Assembly (NCBI RefSeq): GCF_030382115.1
Contig: NZ_JAUDRJ010000003.1
Location: forward strand, 4,752,583-4,776,359
Direction of reading: 5' to 3'
Source of the DNA: Nostoc sp. GT001
Lineage (GTDB): Bacteria > Cyanobacteriota > Cyanobacteriia > Cyanobacteriales > Nostocaceae
Length of the DNA stretch: 23,777 nucleotides
In this document: positions 15,292 to 23,276 of the stretch, piece after piece
Layout: each line of letters opens with the position of its first letter
Numbering within the stretch: position 1 is the first letter of the stretch
Program-made: the position numbers and the translations under genes
The notes under the pieces: model-generated
The model's input: the letters and a program-made list of their open reading frames with translations, nothing else
Databases searched by the model: none
Told to the model about the DNA's origin: nothing

Positions 15292-16695
15292 ATGAACTTT
15301 GATTCAGCCGATGCCATAACAATATCAACTGCTGTACGCGAAGGTAAAGTTAGCGCAGTGGAGGTTACGAAAGCTGCGTTAGCACGAATCGCAACGCGGA
15401 ATCATCTATTCAACTGTTTTACGACTATCACTGCTGAGACAGCTTTAACAGATGCAGCACTGATTGATAGGGAAATTGCTCAAGGTAATCATCCTGGAGT
15501 GCTTGCTGGTGTGCCTTTTGCGGTGAAAAATCTCTTCGATATCGCTGGTTTTATGACTCTGGCGGGATCGAAAATCAATGCAGTAAACCCAGAAGCTAGT
15601 CAAGATGCAACCGCAGTAGCGAAGCTAAAACAAGCGGGTGCTGTTTTGCTTGGTGCTTTGAATATGGATGAGTACGCTTATGGGTTTGTAACAGAAAACT
15701 CCCATTACGGTGCTACTCACAACCCCCATGATTTACAGCGAGTTGCTGGTGGTTCATCGGGTGGTTCGGCGGCGGCGGTTGCGGCTGGGTTAGTACCGCT
15801 GACATTGGGTTCTGATACTAATGGTTCAATTCGCGTTCCGGCGGCGTTGTGTGGCGTTTTTGGTTTCAAGCCAACTTATGGAAGATTATCTCGTGCTGGG
15901 GTAGCTTTATTTTCTAGCAGTTTTGACCACATTGGCCTTTTGGCGCGTTCGGTGCAGGATATCGCGATGGTGTTTGATGTGCTTCAGGGAAAAGACGATC
16001 GCGATCCCATTTGTACAAAGCGTCCACCTGAATTATGTTTACCACAACTCAAACAAGATATTTCTGATATTAGAATTGCCATTGCAGCTGATTATTTTAC
16101 CAAAGGTGCAGAACCAGCAGCTTTAGCAGCAGTGCAAAAACTAGCTGATGCAATAGAAGTCACTAAATACGTAATCATACCAGAAGCAGACCGCGCCCGT
16201 GCAGCAGCCTTTGTGATTACAGCTAGCGAGGGTGCAAATCTGCATTTAGACAAATTGCGATTGCATCCTGAAGATTTTGATCCAGCAACACGCGATCGCT
16301 TTTTGGCTGGGGCGTTAATTCCTAGTAGCTGGTATATCCAAGCACAACGATTTAGAAGATGGTATCGCGATCGCGTTCGGGAAGTTTTTCAAAATGTCGA
16401 TGTCATTCTTGCCCCAACGACACCAATTTCTGCACCATTAATTGGTCAACAAACTATGATTTTGGATGGCGAAGAAATTCTTGTCCGTCCTCATTTAGGG
16501 CTATTTACTCAGCCATTATCTTTTATTGGTTTACCCGTTTTATCAGTACCAATTCAGCGCCAAAATGCATTACCTTTAGGGGTGCAATTAATCGCAGCAC
16601 CATATAATGAAGCCTTAATTTTACGGGTTGCAGCTGCGTTAGAGGACAAAGGTGTAATTTCAGCACCAGTAATTTTAAACGCTCTTAACTCATAG
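15292..16695 (+). CDS. atzE: AtzE-family amidase
   Basis: This 467-residue amidase-signature hydrolase carries the Ser-cisSer-Lys triad: Lys79 (FAVKNLFD), Ser155 in GGSSGGSAAAVAAG and Ser179 in GSDTNGSIRVPA, with the standard 24-residue spacing between serines. FGFKPTYGRLSRAGV and the C-terminal LAPTTPISAP and PLGVQLIAAPYNEALILRVA are typical. With AtzG just upstream, AtzE (1-carboxybiuret hydrolase) or the related HpxY amidase is the best match; a different amide substrate is possible. ATG at 15292 gives the usual short N-terminus. No AtzH/HpxZ or allophanate hydrolase gene is in the window. Confidence 0.88.
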   Translation: MNFDSADAITISTAVREGKVSAVEVTKAALARIATRNHLFNCFTTITAETALTDAALIDREIAQGNHPGVLAGVPFAVKNLFDIAGFMTLAGSKINAVNPEASQDATAVAKLKQAGAVLLGALNMDEYAYGFVTENSHYGATHNPHDLQRVAGGSSGGSAAAVAAGLVPLTLGSDTNGSIRVPAALCGVFGFKPTYGRLSRAGVALFSSSFDHIGLLARSVQDIAMVFDVLQGKDDRDPICTKRPPELCLPQLKQDISDIRIAIAADYFTKGAEPAALAAVQKLADAIEVTKYVIIPEADRARAAAFVITASEGANLHLDKLRLHPEDFDPATRDRFLAGALIPSSWYIQAQRFRRWYRDRVREVFQNVDVILAPTTPISAPLIGQQTMILDGEEILVRPHLGLFTQPLSFIGLPVLSVPIQRQNALPLGVQLIAAPYNEALILRVAAALEDKGVISAPVILNALNS

Positions 16696-16818
16696 GCTGT
16701 TTGAAAAATCTAATTTATTACACAAAGACGCGATAAATCGCCGTCTCTACAATAGTCTTTCGTCTTGACGACGATTCATGCGTCTCTTGCTTTAACTAAA
16801 CTTCACATGGGAATAATA

Positions 16819-17328
16819 TTATACTTCATCAAAAGCAGCCGGATAAACAACCTTGCCTTTATACTGCTTTTGATAACTTTGTAGTGCTTTCACCATGAAA
16901 AATTCCTCTGGTACTGGAAAAGGAGATTCGATTTCATAAACAACAGAAGGCTGAAAACCAAAGAGAGTATAGAAGTGGGGATGACCTAGTACAATTACTA
17001 TGGCTTCTTTTTTTGCTTCTGCTAGTTCTAACCCTGCTTTTATTAGTGCGCTGCCAATTCCTTGTCTTTGAAATTGTGGACGAACTGCCAAAGGCGCTAA
17101 ACCAAGTACCTGGAGTGTTTCTTCACCCACCAAGTCAATGTAGCTGAATAAAATATGACCGACTACAATATTTTCAACCTCTGCAACTAGAGAAAGTTCT
17201 GAAATATAACGGTCAGAATTGCGAATTTTCTCTACAAGTTTAGCCTCGTTTTCTTGCCCAAAGGCTAGTGTATTAACCTCAGCTATTGCTGTGTAGTCTG
17301 ACAGAGTTTCACAACGGATATCGATCAT
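16819..17328 (-). CDS. GNAT N-acetyltransferase, YhbS-like
   Basis: The 169-residue protein has the GNAT fold. Motif A for acetyl-CoA binding is LGLAPLAVRPQFQRQGIGSA, followed by LIKAGLELAE. The GHPHFYTLFGFQPS and EEFFMVKAL segments are typical of the YhbS subgroup. The N-terminus MIDIRCETLSDYTAIAEVNT is normal. Substrate unknown. The start overlaps the stop of the upstream GNAT gene as ATGA, so the two are translated together. Confidence 0.88.
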   Translation of the reverse strand: MIDIRCETLSDYTAIAEVNTLAFGQENEAKLVEKIRNSDRYISELSLVAEVENIVVGHILFSYIDLVGEETLQVLGLAPLAVRPQFQRQGIGSALIKAGLELAEAKKEAIVIVLGHPHFYTLFGFQPSVVYEIESPFPVPEEFFMVKALQSYQKQYKGKVVYPAAFDEV

Positions 17329-17834
17329 TTTAAAACTAATTCCATAAAAATCCAGTTGGCTCGATGTTCGAGAGGAATCTCGGTTTTTTCCAAATACGGC
17401 TCAATATTCTGAAAGCCAAATACATGATAAAGTGCGTGTGCTTCTTTTGCAAAAGGGGCGCTGTCTAAACGTATCCTTGAGTAACCAATGTAGGCAGCTT
17501 CGTTGATGATAAATTCTAATAAAGACCGACCAATTCCTTTTCTACGAAATTCTGGTTTTACATACATTCTTTTAATTTCGCCAATATCTTCACCAATCTT
17601 TCGTAAGCAAACGCAGCCAGCTATTTTTTGCTCATATTGTCCCAAAAGTAAGCGCCCTGAAGGTGGTAGAAATTCGTGGAGTTGAGTCATATATTGCTCA
17701 AAGAATGTATGAGCATTTAAATTTATGCCGAATTGATTGCTGAACATCACCTTAGTCTCATTAAAATATTCCCAAAATACCTCTTGTATCTGAAGTTTAT
17801 GTTCATCAGTCTCTACCTGGATAATTTTAAGCAA
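17325..17834 (-). CDS. GNAT N-acetyltransferase
   Basis: This 169-residue GNAT protein has motif A IKRMYVKPEFRRKGIGRSLL and the closing ALYHVFGFQNIEPY with LEHRANWIFMEL. The N-terminal half (VFWEYFNETKVMFSNQFGIN) is the substrate-facing part and is seen in small-molecule acetyltransferases. It is a different GNAT subgroup from its downstream neighbour, despite equal length. The substrate cannot be told. It is the first gene of a two-gene unit. Confidence 0.87.
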   Translation of the reverse strand: MLKIIQVETDEHKLQIQEVFWEYFNETKVMFSNQFGINLNAHTFFEQYMTQLHEFLPPSGRLLLGQYEQKIAGCVCLRKIGEDIGEIKRMYVKPEFRRKGIGRSLLEFIINEAAYIGYSRIRLDSAPFAKEAHALYHVFGFQNIEPYLEKTEIPLEHRANWIFMELVLK

Positions 17835-17890
17835 AGTTTATGCCTCCGCTAAATAATTGAATAAAAATACACAACTTAAAGTGACAATTA

Positions 17891-19216
17891 CTAAAGTTGA
17901 TTTCGCGCTTTGAGTTGCAGATATCGCTCAACCAACTGATCGGCAATTTGATTTGCTGGTGCATCTAGCACCAATACACCTTTTTGTTTCAGTTGGGCAT
18001 AAGCTACTTGTCGTTGCATTAATAAATCTAGTGCTACTGCACGGGTATAGGCAGTTGCAACATTGTCTGTAAAAGTGTGTGCTAGACGATCGACTTGTGG
18101 ATCTCGCAAAGTCACGCAAAATGGAAGGTAGCGGGGTGCTAACTTGGAGAGTGCAGCTAGAAGTTCTGTAGAGGCAGTGACATCAACTAAATCGGTAATC
18201 ACTACTACAAGCGCCCTGCGAGTTTGTCGCTGCAAAACATTTGTTACCGCCCCCAAATAATCAGATTCAAATAACACTGGTTGAATTGGAGTTAAGCGAT
18301 CGATTAGCTGATTCAAATGATGTTGGCCGCGTTCTGGGGGAATCCACGTATGCATTTGGCGGTCAAATACACCAACACCCACGCGATCGCCTCGATGTAA
18401 ACCTGCTAAAGCTAAGGATAAAGTTGCATTCAATCCCCAGTCAAATCGCTGCAAATTCTGTACTTTTGCCGTCATTAGCCGTCCGCGATCGAGTAAAATC
18501 AGTAATGTTTGTTCCTGTTCTGGTTCTAGAACCCTCACCAGTGGCATGGCATTACCATAAGCCCCAACCCGACGGGCAGTAGCTTTCCAATCAATAAACC
18601 GCAAATCATCACCAGTGCGATAGTTTCGCAATTCGGCAAACTCTGTACCAATACCAGTTTTGCGAGATTGGCGCATCGATCCAGATGATTGCAATGTCAG
18701 ACGAATTGTGAGCGATCGCAATCCCACTAAATCAGGATAAACTTTCACTGGCAGACTTTGAGGAATTTGCCAATCATCCCAAGCTAATCCCCAAAGCCCC
18801 ATCTGTCGGACTTGAATATTTCCCCAAGGAAACTCTCCCCGTTGTGTCGGGTGGACGGTATACGTCAATTCCTCAGTGCTGTTACTGGGAATAATGGCGC
18901 TGAGTGCAGGTGCAGACACGCCAAATCCTGTTGGGTAATAGTCGCGGATTTCAATTTGGGCGTCGGTATTGGGAGATGTCACCTTTAGCACTACGGGATT
19001 ATCCCGCCCAATGGATAATCGTGACGGTAATTCGCGGGTAATTTGCACGCGAGAACGCCGCACCCGCAAACCATCTACAACCATCAGTCCGAGAATAATG
19101 GCATCAAATAGCACTGTGATAGCGATGGTTGCTCTAATGGTAAGAAATAAGCATAGGATCGGGGCGATCGCAATACCTAAAACCAATAATAAATAAACTC
19201 GTTTGGAAGGAACCAT
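17891..19216 (-). CDS. DUF58 domain protein
   Basis: The 441-residue protein has two N-terminal membrane helices (about 8-25 and 29-48), a beta-rich region (60-170), then the DUF58 signature GTEFAELRNYRTGDDLRFID followed by WKATAR at 191-215. A von Willebrand A-like domain follows. Its metal site reads Asp243-Arg-Gly-Arg-Leu instead of the usual DxSxS, so metal binding may be altered; VITDLVD supplies the later Asp. DUF58 proteins usually work with a MoxR AAA ATPase in protein assembly or envelope functions; no MoxR gene is present here. ATG at 19216 gives a normal N-terminus. Function is not known in detail. Confidence 0.87.
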   Translation of the reverse strand: MVPSKRVYLLLVLGIAIAPILCLFLTIRATIAITVLFDAIILGLMVVDGLRVRRSRVQITRELPSRLSIGRDNPVVLKVTSPNTDAQIEIRDYYPTGFGVSAPALSAIIPSNSTEELTYTVHPTQRGEFPWGNIQVRQMGLWGLAWDDWQIPQSLPVKVYPDLVGLRSLTIRLTLQSSGSMRQSRKTGIGTEFAELRNYRTGDDLRFIDWKATARRVGAYGNAMPLVRVLEPEQEQTLLILLDRGRLMTAKVQNLQRFDWGLNATLSLALAGLHRGDRVGVGVFDRQMHTWIPPERGQHHLNQLIDRLTPIQPVLFESDYLGAVTNVLQRQTRRALVVVITDLVDVTASTELLAALSKLAPRYLPFCVTLRDPQVDRLAHTFTDNVATAYTRAVALDLLMQRQVAYAQLKQKGVLVLDAPANQIADQLVERYLQLKARNQL

Positions 19217-19599
19217 TTTTTAGAGCGAGAAGTTAATAGCTAGTAGTTCGCTTTCGTGACGAAAGCGGGGTAAAGGGTAAAGGGGAATGGGGAAAGGTTT
19301 TAAATCCCTTCCCCTTTACCCCCGCCCTCACAAGCGCATTTTTGGGTTGACAGAGTACTAGTAGTACGCCAAGGGAACTTGGTGGGGAAAGGGTTTAAAT
19401 CCCTTACCCTTTTCCCTTTCCCCTTTCCCCAGTCCTCACCAATCATTGTTGGCTTGCCAGACTGTTAGGTATAAGGTGAATTCAATGTAACCGAAATAAG
19501 AAGACTTGCTAAATTCTTATATTTTTTTCTTGTAGAAAAATAGTCACCTACTGTACTATTTTTTTGGGTGAAGTAGCAAATTATATTTTGGACGGGTGT
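19217..19599. repeat. Spacer with purine/pyrimidine repeats and a palindrome
   Basis: CGCTTTCGT and ACGAAAGCG around one central base (19249-19267) make a 19-bp palindrome. Next come G-rich then C-rich blocks (19267-19323) arranged as an inverted repeat, and a second pair at 19384-19434. Both are families of low-complexity repeats. A possible promoter for the response regulator follows. Confidence 0.5.
19530..19559 (+). promoter_or_regulatory. Candidate promoter of the response regulator gene
   Basis: TTGTAG (19530-19535) and TACTAT (19554-19559) are separated by 18 bases, a fair sigma70-type match about 40 bases before the ATG. This rests on consensus only. Confidence 0.3.
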
Positions 19600-20037
19600 A
19601 TGAGAATCTTGCTAATCGAAGATGAAGAAATTTTAGCAAGTGTCTTGTTGAAGTCTCTGACTAAGCAACATTATGTTGTTGATGTCGTACAAGACGGACA
19701 AATGGGTTGGGAATACACGCAAAGTACAAACGATGACCTGTTACTAATAGATGTCGGATTACCGAAACTGGACGGAATTACATTGTGTCAGCGATTGCGT
19801 TCTGGTGGTTGCTTCACTCCGATTCTGCTGATGACGGCGAAAGACGGTAGTAGAGAGCGGATTCAGGGACTTGATGCAGGTGCAGACGATTATCTGATCA
19901 AACCTTTAGATTTAGAAGAACTGCAAGCACGGATACGAGCGTTGATCCGTAGAGGCGATCGCCCCTGTACTCCTATCCACCCTGCTTCTCCCAAAATTGC
20001 GAGAAGGAGAGGCAATTTCAAAGTCCCTCTCCCTTAG
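19600..20037 (+). CDS. Response regulator receiver domain, C-terminally truncated
   Basis: The 145-residue product starts MRILLIEDEEILASVLLKSL, a complete CheY-like receiver domain with acidic residues Glu7/Asp8, phosphorylation site Asp51 (LLLIDVGLPKLDG), Thr79 and Lys101 (YLIKPLD). It reaches LQARIRALIRRGDRP, where OmpR-type regulators continue into a DNA-binding domain. Here the reading frame instead runs through a CTCTCCC repeat and stops at 20035 in a hairpin loop. The output domain is missing. ATG at 19600 is chosen because the family starts with MRILL; the open frame upstream begins at a TTG. It may be a truncated gene or may function as a stand-alone receiver. No kinase gene is adjacent. 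Confidence 0.75.
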   Translation: MRILLIEDEEILASVLLKSLTKQHYVVDVVQDGQMGWEYTQSTNDDLLLIDVGLPKLDGITLCQRLRSGGCFTPILLMTAKDGSRERIQGLDAGADDYLIKPLDLEELQARIRALIRRGDRPCTPIHPASPKIARRRGNFKVPLP

Positions 20038-20045
20038 GAGAGGGA
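20024..20045. repeat. Hairpin repeat TCCCTCTCC/GGAGAGGGA
   Basis: A perfect 9-bp stem with a 4-base loop sits over the stop codon of the response regulator. It is part of a common repeat that continues TTTAGGGTGAGGGCT. It is the likely point at which the gene was cut, and could also end transcription. Confidence 0.6.
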
Positions 20046-20064
20046 TTTAGGGTGAGGGCTGATA

Positions 20065-20832
20065 TTACTCCTCATTTATCGACTTTATTTCTTCTGGTAG
20101 TAAGGTAGTTTCATCTTTAGTACCTTCGCCATCTAAGGATTTGGCTATAGTTCTATAGGGTTTGATAATCAGACTGACACCAATTGTCCAACCTAATGCA
20201 ACCGTCCAACCTGCGAGAATGTCACTAGGAAAATGAACTCCCAGATAGAGACGACACCACGCAATCGCGATGATGTATAAGCTGCCAAATATGAGAACTA
20301 ACCAGCGCCAAGAGGTAGCCCAAGTTAAGAACAGCAAAATTGCTACCAGCGTTACACTCGTCATCGCATGAGCGCTGGGAAATGCAAAACTAGACTCAGG
20401 TGCAATGGATTGCCACAATTGTGGACGCACTCGATGCATTAATTGCTTTGCGGTGCGGTTGATGATGACGCTTCCTGCTGAGGCGGTGAGTAAATAAGCT
20501 AGCGATCGCCAGCGTTTTTGAAGTAGTAATATTAGTGCGATCGCCCCCAAAATTAGAATCGCCGTCCAAGGCAACCCAATGGTAGCTAGGGTGACAGCTA
20601 AAATATCTAACTGTGGGTTTGCTGTAGAATGAACTGCTAACAGAATCGGCACATCCCACGGAAAGCCCGCTTGATTCTCCCATATCCTCACTGTCAGGAT
20701 TTCAAATATCTGCAAAGGTAAATAGACTCCGATCAAAAGGAGTAAGAGCGATCGCCAACGAGCAATCAACAGGTTTTTCAGAAAATCAAGCGGCGATTGA
20801 CTCTCTTTATTAATTTGTTTCTCTTTTTCCAT
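20065..20832 (-). CDS. PAP2-family membrane phosphatase
   Basis: The 255-residue membrane protein carries the three phosphatidic acid phosphatase motifs: Lys129 to Arg-Pro137 (KQLMHRVRP), PSAH at 152-155 with the catalytic His, and Arg194-x5-His200-x3-Asp204 (RLYLGVHFPSD). About six membrane helices are seen. Such enzymes dephosphorylate lipid phosphates or undecaprenyl pyrophosphate; which one cannot be told. PSAH in place of PSGH is a common variant. It follows the coiled-coil zinc-ribbon gene on the same strand after 35 bases, so they may share a transcript. Confidence 0.88.
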   Translation of the reverse strand: MEKEKQINKESQSPLDFLKNLLIARWRSLLLLLIGVYLPLQIFEILTVRIWENQAGFPWDVPILLAVHSTANPQLDILAVTLATIGLPWTAILILGAIALILLLQKRWRSLAYLLTASAGSVIINRTAKQLMHRVRPQLWQSIAPESSFAFPSAHAMTSVTLVAILLFLTWATSWRWLVLIFGSLYIIAIAWCRLYLGVHFPSDILAGWTVALGWTIGVSLIIKPYRTIAKSLDGEGTKDETTLLPEEIKSINEE

Positions 20833-20867
20833 GTCTAAATTTAAAAGGCGATCGATGACTTCACTAA

Positions 20868-22109
20868 TTACAAACTACTGGAAACTTGAGAAGTTCCACA
20901 ATGTTTACAGTACGACAAATGCTTATAAGTAAGATTATGACAGTTATGGCATTCAATGTACTGATAATAACCGCAGTGTGGACAGTAAGTATCAAGATGT
21001 CGAATTTTCTTGGCACAATTGACACATCTTGATTTTTGAACTCTGCTAGCTGCTTGGACTTTAGCGTTAAAGACAAACTTTTGAAAAAACTGGATAATTC
21101 CAAAACCAATAACTGGAATCAGCAAGATATAAACATAATTTATCAGGAAAAGTAAACCGCCAAAAATGGCACTGACTATATCAAATAAAAATTTAAATAT
21201 TGCACCTATTTGCAGAAATTCAAATATTTTAACGATTAATGGGATAAAAAAGATAACTAGCAAATGCCAGCTAATTAGCGAGACGAGTCCATATCCTCTT
21301 CTTTGGGCAAATTTATGAACTAATAAAGCAATGAGAATCAGTGGTAAAAGAAAGAGAGACTGAAAACCAAGCTGAATACTTGGATACCAAAATGATGCCT
21401 GCTGATAGCCTTTGTCAACTTCTTGGAATCGATTATCATCTTTAATAAATGTTATAAAGCTAATACTTTCCGGTTTGGCAAGTAGTTCATTTTTAAGAGT
21501 AGAATTTTCTTGTTGAAGAGTAGAAATTTGGCGATTATTTTCTTCTAATGCCTGTTTAGCTTTTTCGGCACTAACTTGATTAATTGATTGTTCGCGACCT
21601 TGACCTACTATTTTTTCTAATAGCGTTGAGTCATACTGAGATTTAATAGTGCCATTGGTTTGTTGAAGTCTACTAATTTTTGCTTGTTTTTGATCGATAG
21701 TTCTAATAATTTGCTGCTTTTCAGGATTGTTAATCTTATCTTTGTAATCGGCATATTGCAAACAAGTTTGAGAAACCTTACCCAGATGTCCTGCTTCGGC
21801 TTGTTGATAGTTCCGCCGAAAATTGAGTTGATTGTTGGTGTAAGATGGCAATGAAAGTCTAACAATTTCATAGTCTTTATCTTTAGTAGTTTTTGTCCGG
21901 TAATTTTGCCACTCTGAATAACATGGGTAAGCCTCAGTCGGACTGATATGCCATCTACTAATATCATCGAGTCCGGTAAAAACATTAATTAAGATAAAAA
22001 TATCAATTATAATAATGACAATTAAACTGACTTTATTCAGTGGTTCGTTGTTTATTGTTCTTGAATTACTAAAAAATTGATTCAAAATTCGGCGAATTCT
22101 GGCAAACAT
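20868..22109 (-). CDS. Membrane protein with coiled coil and C-terminal double zinc ribbon
   Basis: The 413-residue protein has one N-terminal membrane helix (about 27-46), an extracytoplasmic or cytoplasmic region with a long coiled coil (about 130-215, ISRLQQTNGTIKSQYDS, EENNRQISTLQQENSTLKNE), then at least three hydrophobic helices (about 245-345). The C-terminus has two zinc ribbons: CVNC with CPHCG, and CHNC with CKHCG. I do not recognise a studied homologue. The double zinc ribbon suggests a protein- or nucleic-acid-binding module on the cytoplasmic side. The codon use is AT-rich and no HIP1 site falls in the gene. Confidence 0.8.
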   Translation of the reverse strand: MFARIRRILNQFFSNSRTINNEPLNKVSLIVIIIIDIFILINVFTGLDDISRWHISPTEAYPCYSEWQNYRTKTTKDKDYEIVRLSLPSYTNNQLNFRRNYQQAEAGHLGKVSQTCLQYADYKDKINNPEKQQIIRTIDQKQAKISRLQQTNGTIKSQYDSTLLEKIVGQGREQSINQVSAEKAKQALEENNRQISTLQQENSTLKNELLAKPESISFITFIKDDNRFQEVDKGYQQASFWYPSIQLGFQSLFLLPLILIALLVHKFAQRRGYGLVSLISWHLLVIFFIPLIVKIFEFLQIGAIFKFLFDIVSAIFGGLLFLINYVYILLIPVIGFGIIQFFQKFVFNAKVQAASRVQKSRCVNCAKKIRHLDTYCPHCGYYQYIECHNCHNLTYKHLSYCKHCGTSQVSSSL

Positions 22110-22226
22110 ATTATCTTTTAAATAAATGTAAATTTAATCCGAATCAATTTTATCCGATCATTAGTGAATAGCTGGACAAAAATACATCTATCGATCTGAA
22201 GATTTGTTAACTGCTGGCGAAAAACA

Positions 22227-22259
22227 AAATCCCCGATTTCTTCGAGAAGTCGGGGATTT
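22227..22259. repeat. Dispersed hairpin repeat (CCCCGATTTCT type)
   Basis: AAATCCCCGATTTCT pairs with AGAAGTCGGGGATTT across a 3-base loop, with one T-G wobble. It is related to the hairpin at 5348-5376. Confidence 0.7.
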
Positions 22260-22376
22260 GTGGTTTTCAATTCTCAAAAATCAGGCTACAGTCAAAAATA
22301 TCATGACTTTCACCTAAAGTTGAAACAGTTGATGGCTGTGCAACTCTACTTAATACTGCTAGGTTTAAGAATATTC

Positions 22377-22451
22377 GTAGGTTGGGTTGAGCAATAGCGA
22401 AACCCAACAAACCCTACTAAATCTTGGGTTTCGTTCCTCAACCCAACCTAC
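22377..22451. repeat. Palindromic repeat GTAGGTTGGGTTGA type
   Basis: GTAGGTTGGGTTGA (22377-22390) pairs perfectly with TCAACCCAACCTAC (22438-22451), with inner CGAAACCCAA and TTGGGTTTCG. It is the same family as the element at 5473-5544. Confidence 0.75.
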
Positions 22452-22464
22452 ATATTTCTGAAAC

Positions 22465-23199
22465 CTATTTAGCAGCGAAGTAGGCTTCTAATGCCTCAGA
22501 ACCACCAATTAATTTACCATCGATAAATACTTGGGGAACTGTTGTCGCACCTGCAACTGCTCGTAAAGATCGCGTGGTGATATCCTTACCCAAGGTAATT
22601 TCTTCGTAGTTGATGCCATGTTCCTTGAGCATTGCCTTAGCACGGGCACAGAAGGGACAACCCACTTTCGCAAACAGAGAAACTACTTCGGGCTTTACTG
22701 CTTGGGGGTTGATGTATCTGAGCATTGTCTCAGCATCCGATACCTTAAAGGGATCTCCTGGCTCTTCTGGTTCAATAAACATCTGGTTAATTACACCATC
22801 TCTAACCAGCATAGAATACCGCCACGATCGCTTCCCAAACCCCAGGTCTGATTTATCTACCAATAGACCCATGCCTTCAGTAAATTCACCATTTCCATCA
22901 GGAATTAGTGTGATATTTTCTGCCTCTTGATCCTTTGCCCATTCGTTCATCACAAAGGCATCATTAACAGAAATACAGATAATCTCATCGACACCATTTT
23001 GTTTGAAAACCGGGGCCAATTCGTTGTATCCAGGGAGATGAGTGGATGAACAAGTCGGAGTATAAGCACCCGGTAAAGAGAAGACAACTACTGTCTTATT
23101 AGCAAATAACTGATCGGTTGTCACATCTACCCACTGGTTGTCCTTGCGAGTATGAAAAGTGACATTGGGTACTCTTTGTCCTCGATGATTGGGTAACAT
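22465..23199 (-). CDS. Hybrid peroxiredoxin-glutaredoxin
   Basis: The 244-residue protein joins two domains. Residues 1-165 are a Prx5-type peroxiredoxin with the peroxidatic Cys50 in [12 protein letters not shown]. Residues 172-244 are a glutaredoxin with CPFC (Cys181, Cys184), [18 protein letters not shown] and the cis-Pro loop. In characterised hybrids the glutaredoxin part reduces the peroxiredoxin with glutathione, removing hydrogen peroxide and organic peroxides. Length and domain order match the known fusions. ATG at 23199 is preceded by AAAGG. The protein is expected in the cytoplasm. Confidence 0.93.
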   Translation of the reverse strand: MLPNHRGQRVPNVTFHTRKDNQWVDVTTDQLFANKTVVVFSLPGAYTPTCSSTHLPGYNELAPVFKQNGVDEIICISVNDAFVMNEWAKDQEAENITLIPDGNGEFTEGMGLLVDKSDLGFGKRSWRYSMLVRDGVINQMFIEPEEPGDPFKVSDAETMLRYINPQAVKPEVVSLFAKVGCPFCARAKAMLKEHGINYEEITLGKDITTRSLRAVAGATTVPQVFIDGKLIGGSEALEAYFAAK

Positions 23200-23276
23200 A
23201 ATTTTGCTTGCCTTTAGTAATCAATTCCAGTCATAACCTATCATGGGAGAACTGGTACAATGTAACTATCAATCAG

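Larger units (their letters stand above)
22110..22464. other. Gene-free region with two dispersed repeats
   Basis: Apart from the hairpin repeat (22227-22259) and the palindromic element (22377-22451), nothing is seen. The palindromic element begins 14 bases after the end of the peroxiredoxin gene and could serve as its terminator. Confidence 0.5.
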
